Source: an uncultured bacterium
GTDB lineage: Bacteria > Actinomycetota > Coriobacteriia > Coriobacteriales > Coriobacteriaceae
Direction of reading: 5' to 3'
Assembly: GCA_905214425.1 (NCBI GenBank)
Contig: CAJMLY010000025.1
Span: 1 to 26,942, forward strand
Length of the DNA: 26,942 nt
Part shown: one piece after another, positions 6,911 through 14,016 of the stretch
Position numbering within the stretch: position 1 is the stretch's first letter
How the letters are laid out: each line of letters starts with the position of its first letter
Translations under genes and position numbers: made by a program
The notes under the pieces: generated by a model
What the model was told of the DNA's origin: nothing
What the model saw: the letters and a program-made list of their open reading frames with translations, nothing else
Databases searched by the model: none

Positions 6911-7492
6911 ATGAGAGTCGTCAACGACTTTGCATCGAAGACCGATGAGGGAACGCCTCGTCGCGGCTTTATGGCTTCGGGCCTGACTCCCTTTGGTGCC
7001 ATGCCTCGCATTGATTACATCTGTGCCAACGGACTGTTCCGGCGGCATCTGGGCAACATTGCACAGTTGGAATCGGGGCGCATCTTCTGCCGCCACGGTA
7101 TTGACCACCTGCTGGATGTCGCTCGCATTATGTGGATCAAGAATCTCGAGGAACAGCTCGAATTTGACCGCGAGGTCATCTACGCCACGGCACTTCTTCA
7201 CGATATCGGCAAAGATGAACAGTATGAATCGGGTATATCCCATGATGTTGCAAGCGAACGCGTCGCTGATGCGATTCTCGGCGGTATGCCCGATGACGTA
7301 GCGTTTGAGCCGGCCGATGCCGCAGCCATTAAGACGGCCATTCTGGGCCATCGAAAGCTGCGCGTGAACAGCCAGCCGCTCGAGCGTCTGCTCTATGCAG
7401 CCGACAAAGCGTCGCGCGCCTGCTTTGCATGCCCCGCGCGCAATGCTTGCAACTGGAGCGATGATAAAAAGAACCTGTCGATTCGCGTGTAG
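6911..7492 (+). CDS. HD-domain phosphohydrolase in the folate operon
   Basis: This 193-residue protein has an HD metal-dependent phosphohydrolase core: H62 in RHGIDH, H97-D98 in LLHDIGK and D165 in YAADKASR. After the core comes a cysteine cluster, C171, C174 and C180 (CFACPARNAC), that could bind a metal. The start lies 2 bp after the folE stop, with little Shine-Dalgarno sequence, so translation is probably coupled to folE. folB follows after 43 bp. HD proteins in this setting are known from folate clusters of other anaerobes as far as I recall, but the substrate is not established. Since the pathway needs the triphosphate removed from dihydroneopterin triphosphate between FolE and FolB, and no Nudix enzyme is present here, that reaction is a reasonable but unproven guess. 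Confidence 0.88.
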   Translation: MRVVNDFASKTDEGTPRRGFMASGLTPFGAMPRIDYICANGLFRRHLGNIAQLESGRIFCRHGIDHLLDVARIMWIKNLEEQLEFDREVIYATALLHDIGKDEQYESGISHDVASERVADAILGGMPDDVAFEPADAAAIKTAILGHRKLRVNSQPLERLLYAADKASRACFACPARNACNWSDDKKNLSIRV

Positions 7493-7535
7493 TTAGTTTA
7501 CGCGGTCGGGGTTCTAAACGAAGGAGACGATCGCG

Positions 7536-8021
7536 ATGAGTAACAAGAAACTGCCCGAGAATGCAACCAAGACTGAAGGTGCCGAGCTCGCCCGCCGTGG
7601 AAGGGGCGAAATATCCACCGCAACGGCGGTGCCCCACGTGAGCTATGACGACCTGCGCCATGCCGACCGCATTACTATCGACGGTCTCGAGGTCTTTGCC
7701 AACCACGGTGTGTATCCCGAAGAGAACGCCCTTGGCCAGAAGTTCATCGTGTCCCTGGTGCTCTATGCCGACCTGCGTGCAGCGGGGGAGCACGATAACC
7801 TGGACGCTTCGATTGACTACGGCTCGGTGTGCCACGATGTCGATGGCTATCTGCGCGAGCATACGTTTAAACTCATCGAGGCGGCAGCCGAGGGTGTGGC
7901 CCAGATGCTGCTGCGTCGTTACCCCTTGCTGCTTGGTGTGCGCATAAAGCTCGATAAGCCGTGGGCGCCCGTCGGTCTTCCCCTGGCAAGCTGCGGTGTC
8001 GAGATCGAGCGCGTGCGCTAA
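7536..8021 (+). CDS. folB: Dihydroneopterin aldolase
   Basis: FolB cleaves 7,8-dihydroneopterin to 6-hydroxymethyl-dihydropterin and glycolaldehyde. The family signature begins at residue 45 with RITIDGLEVFANHGVYPEE, followed by the DNLDASIDYGSV segment and the catalytic-lysine region IKLDKPWAP (K141). AAGGAG lies 9 bases before the ATG at 7536, which supports this start and thus a roughly 44-residue N-terminal extension, polar and of low complexity, not usual in the family. It ends the folE-HD-folB run. folP and folK are not in the window. The convergent peptidase gene ends only 6 bp away and no terminator is visible between them. Confidence 0.95.
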   Translation: MSNKKLPENATKTEGAELARRGRGEISTATAVPHVSYDDLRHADRITIDGLEVFANHGVYPEENALGQKFIVSLVLYADLRAAGEHDNLDASIDYGSVCHDVDGYLREHTFKLIEAAAEGVAQMLLRRYPLLLGVRIKLDKPWAPVGLPLASCGVEIERVR

Positions 8022-8027
8022 CCGACT

Positions 8028-8804
8028 CTAGAGCTCGTTGGCGGGCGGTTTTTTGAGCCGCTGCGACAGAGCCCTGTTGTTGGGGCAGTACGTGTCGAGC
8101 AGCGCGTGAAACCGATGATTGTGGCTCGGCTCGAGCAGGTGGACGAGCTCGTGGGCGACAACCATGTCAAGGCACTCGATGGGATAGGCGGCAAGTTCGC
8201 GTGCGATGCGAATGGCGCCGGTTTTGGGTGTGCATGAGCCCCAGCGCGTTTTCATGCTGCGCACGGAGACGCGGGCCACGGTGACGCCCATTGCGATTTC
8301 GTACGCATGCGCGATGTCGCGTAGCGCTGCGGTGACCTCGGATGCATAGAGTTGGTCGATGCGGGTCTGGAGTTCTTTGGGCGTTAGGCCGTCGAGGGCT
8401 GTGCGCTGCTTTGCCTGCGCGCGCCCACTTGGTTCGTCGGCACCCATAAAACTTGCGAAGGTGGCCTGCTTGGGCCGCGGTGCGGGTGATGCAAAGTTGC
8501 GATCGAGCGCATCTTGTACCGTGATGGGCTTGCCCCAAAGTGCAATGATGGACGAGGGGCTGAGCGGCTCTCGCGCCGTCGCCTGACGTTGCTCGCGCTG
8601 GGCAAGTCGTCTGATAATCCAGGCGCTGTTGCGCTTCACAAACGCTTCGATACGCTCGCGGCTGGCGCCGAGCGGTGCGCTGGCGTGGACCTCGCCGCTC
8701 GATGTGACGCGCAGGTTGAAGTTTTTGACGCGCTTTTTGGTAACGACGACGGGGATGGGAGTCCCATCCGGTTGGGGTAGGAAAAGCGTAAATTGCTGCG
8801 TCAA
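8028..8804 (-). CDS. YgjP/M48-type metallopeptidase domain protein (DUF45)
   Basis: The protein resembles the YgjP (DUF45) family of zinc metallopeptidase-like proteins. It has the family's TRWGSC segment (187-192) and a zinc motif HELVH (218-222) followed by a histidine-rich SHNHRFH. The cellular role of the family is poorly known. I prefer a TTG start at 8804 (258 residues): GAAGGA sits 6 bases before it. The alternative ATG at 8837 lies inside one arm of an 11-bp palindrome and has no ribosome binding site. Residues ~100-140 form a low-complexity Ala/Pro/Gln linker. It is convergent with folB and downstream of the dipeptidase on the same strand. Confidence 0.85.
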   Translation of the reverse strand: MTQQFTLFLPQPDGTPIPVVVTKKRVKNFNLRVTSSGEVHASAPLGASRERIEAFVKRNSAWIIRRLAQREQRQATAREPLSPSSIIALWGKPITVQDALDRNFASPAPRPKQATFASFMGADEPSGRAQAKQRTALDGLTPKELQTRIDQLYASEVTAALRDIAHAYEIAMGVTVARVSVRSMKTRWGSCTPKTGAIRIARELAAYPIECLDMVVAHELVHLLEPSHNHRFHALLDTYCPNNRALSQRLKKPPANEL

Positions 8805-8827
8805 AAGTGGTCCTTCAGATTGGGGAC

Positions 8828-8861
8828 GGGCCGGCATGTCGACCGTTCGGCATGCCGGCCC
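8828..8861 (-). other. 11-bp perfect hairpin between dipeptidase and metallopeptidase genes
   Basis: GGGCCGGCATG (8828-8838) and CATGCCGGCCC (8851-8861) flank a 12-nt loop. It lies 17 bp after the dipeptidase stop and 23 bp before the TTG start of the next gene. No T-run follows, so it is not a classical terminator; it may protect a 3' end or act with a factor. Confidence 0.55.
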
Positions 8862-8878
8862 GCTCAGGGGATGTGAAA

Positions 8879-9892
8879 TTAATAACGCTCAAAGAAGGCA
8901 AGGGCATTATCGCTGCAGAGCTTCTGCATCACGGTCTTGCCAAAGTGCTTGGAGAGCATGTTCTGGAACTCGGGCATCTTGCTGGCATCGGAGAGGAAGG
9001 CGGGCACCGTGGCACCGTCCCAGTCGCCGCCGAGCGCGATGACGTCCTCGCCGCCCAGGTCGAGCCAGTGCTCGATATGTGCCGCCAGCTGGTCGAAGGT
9101 GACGTCTGCGGCTGTCTTGTCGGTTGCGTCGTTGGAAAGGAACTCGCTGCAGTAGTTGAGGCCGACGATGCCACCCATGTCGCGAATGGTGCGGAACTGG
9201 TCGTCGGTGAGGTTGCGCTTAACGCCGCAAACTGCACGAGAGTTGGAGTGGCTGGCGACGAAGGGACGTGTGGCGTGGGCGACAACCTCGTCAAAGCACT
9301 CATCGTTGAGGTGGGAGACGTCAAGCACCATGCCGGCGTGCTCCATCTGCGTAAGTGCCTCGATGCCGGCGGCGGTGAGGCCGGCGTGGGTATCGTGTCC
9401 GCTCGCGAGCGGTCCCTGCGCATTCCAGCTGAGCGATGACATGAGTACGCCCAAGCTCTTGAGCACCTCGATCAGCGCGGGGTCCTCGGCAAAGAACGTG
9501 GCGTTTTCGATGGTGTGGATGCAGGCGACCTTGCCGTCTTTGAGCGCGGGGCGAATGTCTGCCGCGCTGCGTACGTTGACCATGCGGTCGTGGTTGAGCA
9601 TTGCCTGGCCGCTCATATGCGCCATGATCTGCGCCTGGAAGCGCGCGGCGTGGGCGGTGGGAATCTCATCGGGGACAAACGTGGCGAAGCACTGTGCCCA
9701 TGGCGTGTTGCCGATCTTTGCGAGCGAGATGGCGCAGGCGTTGCCCTCGATGAGGTCGAAATCTTGCGGATGCGTTTCGTCGCCGGGGAAATAACCGTCG
9801 GTGCCGGCGGTAAAGCGCAGGTCGAGATCGAGCGTGGCCCAGCCGATGCGGTCGGCGGTGTCGCAGTGTAGGTCAAATACGGGATATGCCAT
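8879..9892 (-). CDS. M19 family dipeptidase (membrane/renal dipeptidase type)
   Basis: This 337-residue zinc dipeptidase of peptidase family M19 should hydrolyse dipeptides. The binuclear zinc ligands are recognisable: H9 and D11 in FDLHCDT, E129 in HTIENATFF, H194 in VSHLND and H215 in SHSNSRA, with D290 in GGDWDG. No signal peptide is visible, so the enzyme is probably cytoplasmic. I chose the ATG at 9892 because GGAGG lies 4 bases upstream; a longer start ten codons earlier has no ribosome binding site. It is divergent from the FKBP gene with about 120 bp between the starts. Confidence 0.94.
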   Translation of the reverse strand: MAYPVFDLHCDTADRIGWATLDLDLRFTAGTDGYFPGDETHPQDFDLIEGNACAISLAKIGNTPWAQCFATFVPDEIPTAHAARFQAQIMAHMSGQAMLNHDRMVNVRSAADIRPALKDGKVACIHTIENATFFAEDPALIEVLKSLGVLMSSLSWNAQGPLASGHDTHAGLTAAGIEALTQMEHAGMVLDVSHLNDECFDEVVAHATRPFVASHSNSRAVCGVKRNLTDDQFRTIRDMGGIVGLNYCSEFLSNDATDKTAADVTFDQLAAHIEHWLDLGGEDVIALGGDWDGATVPAFLSDASKMPEFQNMLSKHFGKTVMQKLCSDNALAFFERY

Positions 9893-9924
9893 GGTTCCTC
9901 CGGTTGCAGCGTTTCTTTGCAAAC

Positions 9925-9954
9925 TGTCATTGAATTGTATGACTAGGGTATAGT
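9925..9954 (+). promoter_or_regulatory. Possible promoter of the FKBP-UreE pair
   Basis: A good -10, TATAGT (9949-9954), lies about 60 bp before the FKBP start; the -35 (TGTCAT, 9925-9930, 18-bp spacing) is poor. On the opposite strand TACAAT (9939-9934) could serve the dipeptidase, so the two promoters may overlap. Confidence 0.4.
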
Positions 9955-10012
9955 TAGCGCCATATGTTCACGGCGGCCCGCGTTGTGCGCCGCCCTTATC
10001 ACGGAGGTTACC

Positions 10013-10441
10013 ATGTCCAACCAGGGCAAGAAGGTCAAGACTCATTATCGCGGCACGCTCGACGACGGCACGCAGTTCGATAGCTCCTACGATCGCGGCG
10101 AGCCGCTGGAGTTCACCTGCGGCGCCGGTCAGATGATCAAGGGCTTCGACGCCGCTGTTGTCGACATGCAGGTGGGCGAGAAGAAGACCGTGCACATTCC
10201 TGCTGCCGATGCCTACGGCGAGCACAATCCCGAGATGGTTATTACCTTCCCGGCCGAGCAGGTTCCCAACATCGAGCAGATCGAGAAGGGCATGAAGCTC
10301 TTCCTGTCCACGCCGAGCGGCATGCCTGCCCCCGCCGTCGTCATCGACGTAACGCCCGAGGCTGTGACGCTCGATGCCAACCACGAGCTTGCCGGCAAGG
10401 ACCTCAACTTTGATATCGAGCTCGTCGAGGTCGAGGGTTAG
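10013..10441 (+). CDS. SlyD-like FKBP peptidyl-prolyl cis-trans isomerase
   Basis: This 142-residue protein is an FKBP-type prolyl isomerase with the SlyD layout. An FKBP half (KTHYRGTLDDGTQFDSSY) is interrupted by an insert-in-flap domain (about 70-118) and closes with NHELAGKDLNFDIELVEV. It lacks the His/Cys-rich metal-binding tail of Escherichia coli SlyD, ending at EVEG. No signal peptide is present. GGAGG lies 5-6 bases before the ATG at 10013. The UreE-like gene starts 3 bp after its stop, so the two are almost certainly co-transcribed. SlyD is known to help nickel delivery in other bacteria, which makes the pairing noteworthy. Confidence 0.94.
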   Translation: MSNQGKKVKTHYRGTLDDGTQFDSSYDRGEPLEFTCGAGQMIKGFDAAVVDMQVGEKKTVHIPAADAYGEHNPEMVITFPAEQVPNIEQIEKGMKLFLSTPSGMPAPAVVIDVTPEAVTLDANHELAGKDLNFDIELVEVEG

Positions 10442-10444
10442 AGC

Positions 10445-11023
10445 ATGCCTGAGCGCTTGGTTTCGACGACATGCTTGGGAAATCTCAACGATCCGTCCTA
10501 TGAACTTCTGCTTCGCCGGAAGCTGGGCGGCGTCTTTGAAGTTGACGAGCTACTGCTCGATTGGGACCAGGCTGATGTATGCGCGTTTGTGGGCGTGACG
10601 GAGCTGGGGCGCACGGTCGATGTTCGGCTGGATACTGCCGACGGCGGTCGTTTTGTCGACGGCGACGTGCTCGCCGTCGACCGTTCGGGCGTGGTGCCCG
10701 TGGCGGTTGTCGTGCGCCTGCGCAGCGCCGAGGTTTATTTGGTCGAAGTTGACCGCATGGACCCGATTGCGCTCGCGCATGCGTGCTGGGAGATCGGCAA
10801 TATGCATGCGCCGCTTTTTCGAGGCGATTCGGACGAGTATACCGTGCGCATGTATACGCCGGTGCAGCCTGTTTTGGGCCGCATGCTCCGGGGCGTCGAG
10901 GGCGTTCGGCTCTCGACGGTTACCCGTGAACTCGATTCGGACCGGCGCTTTGCGTCGAGTGCGGCGGATGCCGTTGTGAGTATGGCACCAGACTTTACGA
11001 TCGTAAAGAAGGCGCGCGGTTAA
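10445..11023 (+). CDS. UreE-like (urease accessory / metallochaperone) protein
   Basis: The 192-residue protein resembles UreE, the nickel chaperone of urease. Residues 58-90 (VDVRLD...FVDGDVLAVD...VVPVAVVV) match the UreE N-terminal domain. Residues 111-124 read AHACWEIGNMHAPL, close to the GNRH region of the C-terminal domain, with H121 at the position of the conserved nickel-binding histidine. A His-rich tail is absent. GAGG lies 8 bases before the ATG and the upstream FKBP stop is 3 bp away, so translation is probably coupled. No urease or hydrogenase gene is in view. It may serve another nickel enzyme or have changed function; similarity is by eye and the N-terminal half is divergent. 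Confidence 0.72.
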   Translation: MPERLVSTTCLGNLNDPSYELLLRRKLGGVFEVDELLLDWDQADVCAFVGVTELGRTVDVRLDTADGGRFVDGDVLAVDRSGVVPVAVVVRLRSAEVYLVEVDRMDPIALAHACWEIGNMHAPLFRGDSDEYTVRMYTPVQPVLGRMLRGVEGVRLSTVTRELDSDRRFASSAADAVVSMAPDFTIVKKARG

Positions 11024-11036
11024 CGTGCGTATAAGT

Positions 11037-11078
11037 AAGGCGGACTTTGAGAGACAACTATTCAAAGTCCGCCTTTCT
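11037..11078 (+). terminator. Terminator after the FKBP-UreE operon
   Basis: A 14-bp perfect stem, AAGGCGGACTTTGA / TCAAAGTCCGCCTT, has an 11-nt loop. The T-run is short (TTTCTGTT), so efficiency may be moderate. The next gene starts about 27 bp later. Confidence 0.75.
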
Positions 11079-11104
11079 GTTGATGAGATGCTGTGGGGGA
11101 GCAT

Positions 11105-11902
11105 ATGGGTCTTGAAGGAATCAAGCTGATTGCATGCGATTTGGACGGCACGTTGCTGCATCCGGGGGAGCGCGAGCCGCGTTCCGAGGCCTTTGAGCTC
11201 ATCGATGAGCTGCATCGTCGCGGTATCGTGTTTATGCCGGCGAGCGGCCGTCAATATGCGAGCTTGCGCTATCTGTTTGCCCCGGTGGCCGATGAGCTCG
11301 CCTATGTATGCGAAAACGGAGCCCTGGTGATGAGCGAGGGACGTGCCGTTGTCAAGCGTTCCATGGAGCGTAGCCTTGCTATGGATATCGCGAATGCCGT
11401 GGTTGCGTATCCCCATGCCGACGTGACCCTTTCGTGTGAGGGACACCTCTACACCATGAGCGGCAACGATGCGTTCGTCGATCATTTGCGCTATGAGGTC
11501 CACTGCGATGTGGCGGTGGTCGACCGCCCCGAGGACATCGACGAGGACGTCATTAAGATTGCCTTCCAGACGCCCGAGGTGGATCAGCCGGCGGCCCTGG
11601 AGTATTTTGAGCGCCTCTTTAGCGACCGTGTTGACGTGATGACGTCGGGAACCGAATGGACGGACTTTATCGGTTTCGGTTCGGGCAAGGGCTCCGCGCT
11701 TGCCGATTACGGTCGTGCCCTGGGTATTTCGCCCGATGAGATGATGGCGTTTGGCGATAACGAAAACGATCGCGACATGCTCAACGTCGTGGGCCATCCC
11801 TATCTGATGGAGAGCTGCAACCCCTCTATGCGTGGCATCAACGACCGCGTCCGCTACGTGCGCACGGTCGAAGAAGAGCTGCGTCGTCTACTTGCTGAGT
11901 AG
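11105..11902 (+). CDS. Cof-type HAD-superfamily phosphatase
   Basis: The 265-residue protein is a haloacid-dehalogenase superfamily hydrolase of the Cof/YidA (type IIB cap) group, acting on sugar phosphates or similar small phosphates. The nucleophile motif CDLDGTLL places D12 and D14 near the N terminus. The second motif is ASGRQ, and GFGSGKGSAL and FGDNENDRDML supply the lysine and acidic motifs III and IV. The ATG at 11105 has GGGGGA 4 bases upstream; a GTG four codons earlier is less likely. The substrate cannot be told from sequence. It is preceded by a terminator and faces the convergent PerR-like gene. Confidence 0.93.
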   Translation: MGLEGIKLIACDLDGTLLHPGEREPRSEAFELIDELHRRGIVFMPASGRQYASLRYLFAPVADELAYVCENGALVMSEGRAVVKRSMERSLAMDIANAVVAYPHADVTLSCEGHLYTMSGNDAFVDHLRYEVHCDVAVVDRPEDIDEDVIKIAFQTPEVDQPAALEYFERLFSDRVDVMTSGTEWTDFIGFGSGKGSALADYGRALGISPDEMMAFGDNENDRDMLNVVGHPYLMESCNPSMRGINDRVRYVRTVEEELRRLLAE

Positions 11903-11904
11903 AC

Positions 11905-11977
11905 ATTTGGGACATGTCTAGAAATCTACTTTTTGCTGCAAAGTGCGGAAAGGTGGATTTTAAGGCATGTTCCAAAC
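11905..11977. terminator. Long imperfect hairpin between convergent genes
   Basis: TTTGGGACATG (11906-11916) pairs with CATGTTCCAAA (11966-11976), and inside it AAATCTACTTTT pairs with AAAGGTGGATTT, using only G-U wobbles as imperfections. It begins 3 bp after the HAD gene stop and ends 3 bp before the last codon of the PerR-like gene. It probably acts as a two-way transcript end, although neither strand has a clear T-run. Confidence 0.5.
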
Positions 11978-11979
11978 AT

Positions 11980-12360
11980 CTACCTACAGTCGGGGCAGAG
12001 ACCCTCGAAGATGGTGTAGTGCGACGTGACGTGCCAGCCGATTTGCTCGGACGCCTTGGCGTCGAGCTGGGCATCGAAGGGGAGCGGTACGTCGATGACG
12101 CGGCTGCACGAGGTGCAGATGATATGCGCATGCGGCTCGATCGTGCGATCGAAGCGGCTGCCGCCCGGCGTCTTGATGGAGAGAATCTCGCCGGCATCTG
12201 CCAAGAGATTGAGGTTGCGGTAGACCGTGCCGCGGCTGATCTTGTCATCCTGTTCGCGCACGGCGTTGTAGATTTCGTCGGCGGTGGGATGGTTATAGCT
12301 TTGGCGCACGGCGTCAAGAACCAGCTTTCGCTGCTTGGTATTCCTTCTTTGCACCGCCAT
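11980..12360 (-). CDS. Fur-family regulator, PerR-like
   Basis: This 126-residue DNA-binding metalloregulator has the Fur winged helix (HPTADEIYNAVRE...SRGTVYRNLNLL) and a structural zinc site made by C82/C85 (CTSC) and C122/C125 (CPDC). The regulatory metal residues match PerR of Bacillus subtilis: H24, D71, H77, H79 and D90 correspond to H37, D85, H91, H93 and D104. The Asp at the last position favours a peroxide-sensing PerR over an iron-sensing Fur, a prediction from residues only. AGAGGCGAGG precedes the ATG. Upstream, TTAG (12409-12412) and CTAA (12422-12425) form a small dyad that could be an operator, but it does not match the PerR box well. Confidence 0.93.
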   Translation of the reverse strand: MAVQRRNTKQRKLVLDAVRQSYNHPTADEIYNAVREQDDKISRGTVYRNLNLLADAGEILSIKTPGGSRFDRTIEPHAHIICTSCSRVIDVPLPFDAQLDAKASEQIGWHVTSHYTIFEGLCPDCR

Positions 12361-12421
12361 GCGCCTCGCCTCTTTTCTATTAACGGTCGTAGGTAAATGA
12401 TACCGTATTTAGCACACAATA

Positions 12422-12832
12422 CTAATAATGAGGACTGAAACCGTCTTCATTGGCAAGTGGGGCTCGGGCCTGGGCGTCTACAAGGCGAAAACGCGTTCCC
12501 ATGCGCTCGTAGGAGGCATGAAGCGCCTCGAGATGAGATAGGACGTTTGCCGGAGTTCCCTGTATCTCCATCTCGACTGAGCCGTCTTCCATGTTACGCA
12601 CCCAGCCGGTGAGTGCGCGTGCCTGTGCGAGGTTGGTGTTGGTAAAGCGAAAACCAACGCCTTGGACTTGCCCCGCCCAGCGCAGGAAATAGCGCAGGGG
12701 AGTGTCTTGAGTGGCCCCGTCGCTTGTGAGCACAGTAAGCCTGCGGCGCAGCTCGAGCTCGACGTTTGATGGTTTTTGAGGCTCTCGACTGCCGCCGGTG
12801 ACGCTGGAGAAGAACGTATCGAAGAGGCCCAT
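12422..12832 (-). CDS. Acylphosphatase with N-terminal extension
   Basis: Acylphosphatase hydrolyses carboxyl-phosphate bonds in small acyl phosphates. The catalytic pair is visible: R62 in GQVQGVGFRF and N80 in GWVRNMEDGSVE. The family domain is about 90 residues; this protein has 136, with some 45 extra polar residues in front (MGLFDTFFSSVTGGSREPQK). The ATG at 12832 lies 2 bp after the stop of the upstream oxidoreductase and has only a weak AGG about 7 bases away, which suggests translational coupling. The frame is open further into the oxidoreductase gene, but that part is its shadow. Confidence 0.93.
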   Translation of the reverse strand: MGLFDTFFSSVTGGSREPQKPSNVELELRRRLTVLTSDGATQDTPLRYFLRWAGQVQGVGFRFTNTNLAQARALTGWVRNMEDGSVEMEIQGTPANVLSHLEALHASYERMGTRFRLVDAQARAPLANEDGFSPHY

Positions 12833-12834
12833 AG

Positions 12835-13941
12835 CTATGCCTGCTTGCCTGCGTCGGCCGGGAAGGTTATTCCGGCCTGCTGGCGCACGGCATCCATGAT
12901 GCGCAGTGAGACGAGTGTGACATCGCGGTAGTGGCCAAGCTCGTGGCGTCCCGCCGGGGTCTCCCAAATCTCTTCCTTAACGTTATCGATGCCGCCGATG
13001 GCGGTGATAAAGTCTGCGAGTTCGTATTCCATAGTGTTGCTCGATTTGGGCAGGTCGAGCACGCGGCCGTTCTCGCCCTGTTCGCGCGGTGCCTCGGTCG
13101 CCGAGCCGCGTACGACGTCGCCGCGATAGTCGATGCGGACGTTGCGGGGCGTGGACAGATGGTCGATCTGGATAGTGCCACGCTCGCCTTCGATCTGCGA
13201 GGGCAGCAGGTCATTCGTAATTTTGGAGTGCGCGAGCTCGACGGAGATGCGGCCACCGCCGTAGCTGGCGAGGATGGAACCGCAGCCGTCGATGGGGCCG
13301 TGCGTGAGCTGTCGCGTGGTGGGGTCGAGCAGAGTAGTCATGCTCGTAAGGTCGGAGGGCATGCCGAAAATCTCGACCATGGGCTCGACGGTGTAGACGC
13401 CAATGTCCATGAGGGAACCCGATGCCATATTGCAGTCGAAGATATTGGTGGCGCGTCCCGCGAGAATCTCGTTGTAGCGCGAGGAATACTTGCCAAAGCG
13501 CAATGAGGCGCGGCGGATGGGGGCGATCTCGCCCAGGGCGTCCTCGATGGCGTGGAAGGCGGGATCGTGGAGGGGACGCATGGCCTCGAGGGCCACGACA
13601 CCTGCTGCCTCGGCAGCGCGGAAGACTTCCAGCGCCTGCGCTTCGGTGGCGCAGAAGGGTTTCTCGACGATGACGTGCTTGCCACCGGCGATGCAGGCAA
13701 GGGCCTGCTCGTAGTGGAGCGCATTGGGGCTGCCGATGTAGACGGCGTCGACGTCGTCGGCGGACGCAAGCTCGTCAAGTGCGGTGAAGTTACGCTCGCC
13801 GCCGTGTTCGGCGGTAAAGGCGGCGCCGCGCTCGGCATCGCGCGAGAGCGTGCCCACAAACGCGGCTTGGTCGTTGGCGTTGACGACCTGGATAAAGTCG
13901 TCGGTAATCATGGATGTGCCGATGGTCGCTATACGCAGCAT
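12835..13941 (-). CDS. Gfo/Idh/MocA-family NAD(P)-dependent oxidoreductase
   Basis: The 368-residue protein belongs to the Gfo/Idh/MocA family of sugar and cyclitol dehydrogenases. The Rossmann nucleotide-binding start is MLRIATIGTS, slightly unlike the usual GxGxxG. The family motif is VIVEKPFC, followed by the FRAAEAAGVVALEAMRPLHDP region and a beta-sheet substrate domain. GAGGGGG lies 5 bases before the ATG. The acylphosphatase gene follows at 2 bp in the same unit. The substrate is unknown. A second, distant relative is encoded at 21346. Confidence 0.93.
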   Translation of the reverse strand: MLRIATIGTSMITDDFIQVVNANDQAAFVGTLSRDAERGAAFTAEHGGERNFTALDELASADDVDAVYIGSPNALHYEQALACIAGGKHVIVEKPFCATEAQALEVFRAAEAAGVVALEAMRPLHDPAFHAIEDALGEIAPIRRASLRFGKYSSRYNEILAGRATNIFDCNMASGSLMDIGVYTVEPMVEIFGMPSDLTSMTTLLDPTTRQLTHGPIDGCGSILASYGGGRISVELAHSKITNDLLPSQIEGERGTIQIDHLSTPRNVRIDYRGDVVRGSATEAPREQGENGRVLDLPKSSNTMEYELADFITAIGGIDNVKEEIWETPAGRHELGHYRDVTLVSLRIMDAVRQQAGITFPADAGKQA

Positions 13942-13945
13942 GTAT

Positions 13946-13991
13946 CCCCCTCGTGCCGTTCGGTTTACAGGATGAGTGTAGCGCGAGGGGG
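13946..13991 (-). other. Possible hairpin masking the oxidoreductase ribosome binding site
   Basis: CCCCCTCG (13946-13953) and CGAGGGGG (13984-13991) are 8-bp perfect complements around a 30-nt loop. On the minus strand one arm is the Shine-Dalgarno sequence of the oxidoreductase gene, so folding would hide it. A -10-like TACACT lies inside the loop on the minus strand, in which case only a short transcript would start after the first arm. Confidence 0.35.
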
Positions 13992-14016
13992 CAGGAAATA
14001 GCGTGCGAAAACGCCG

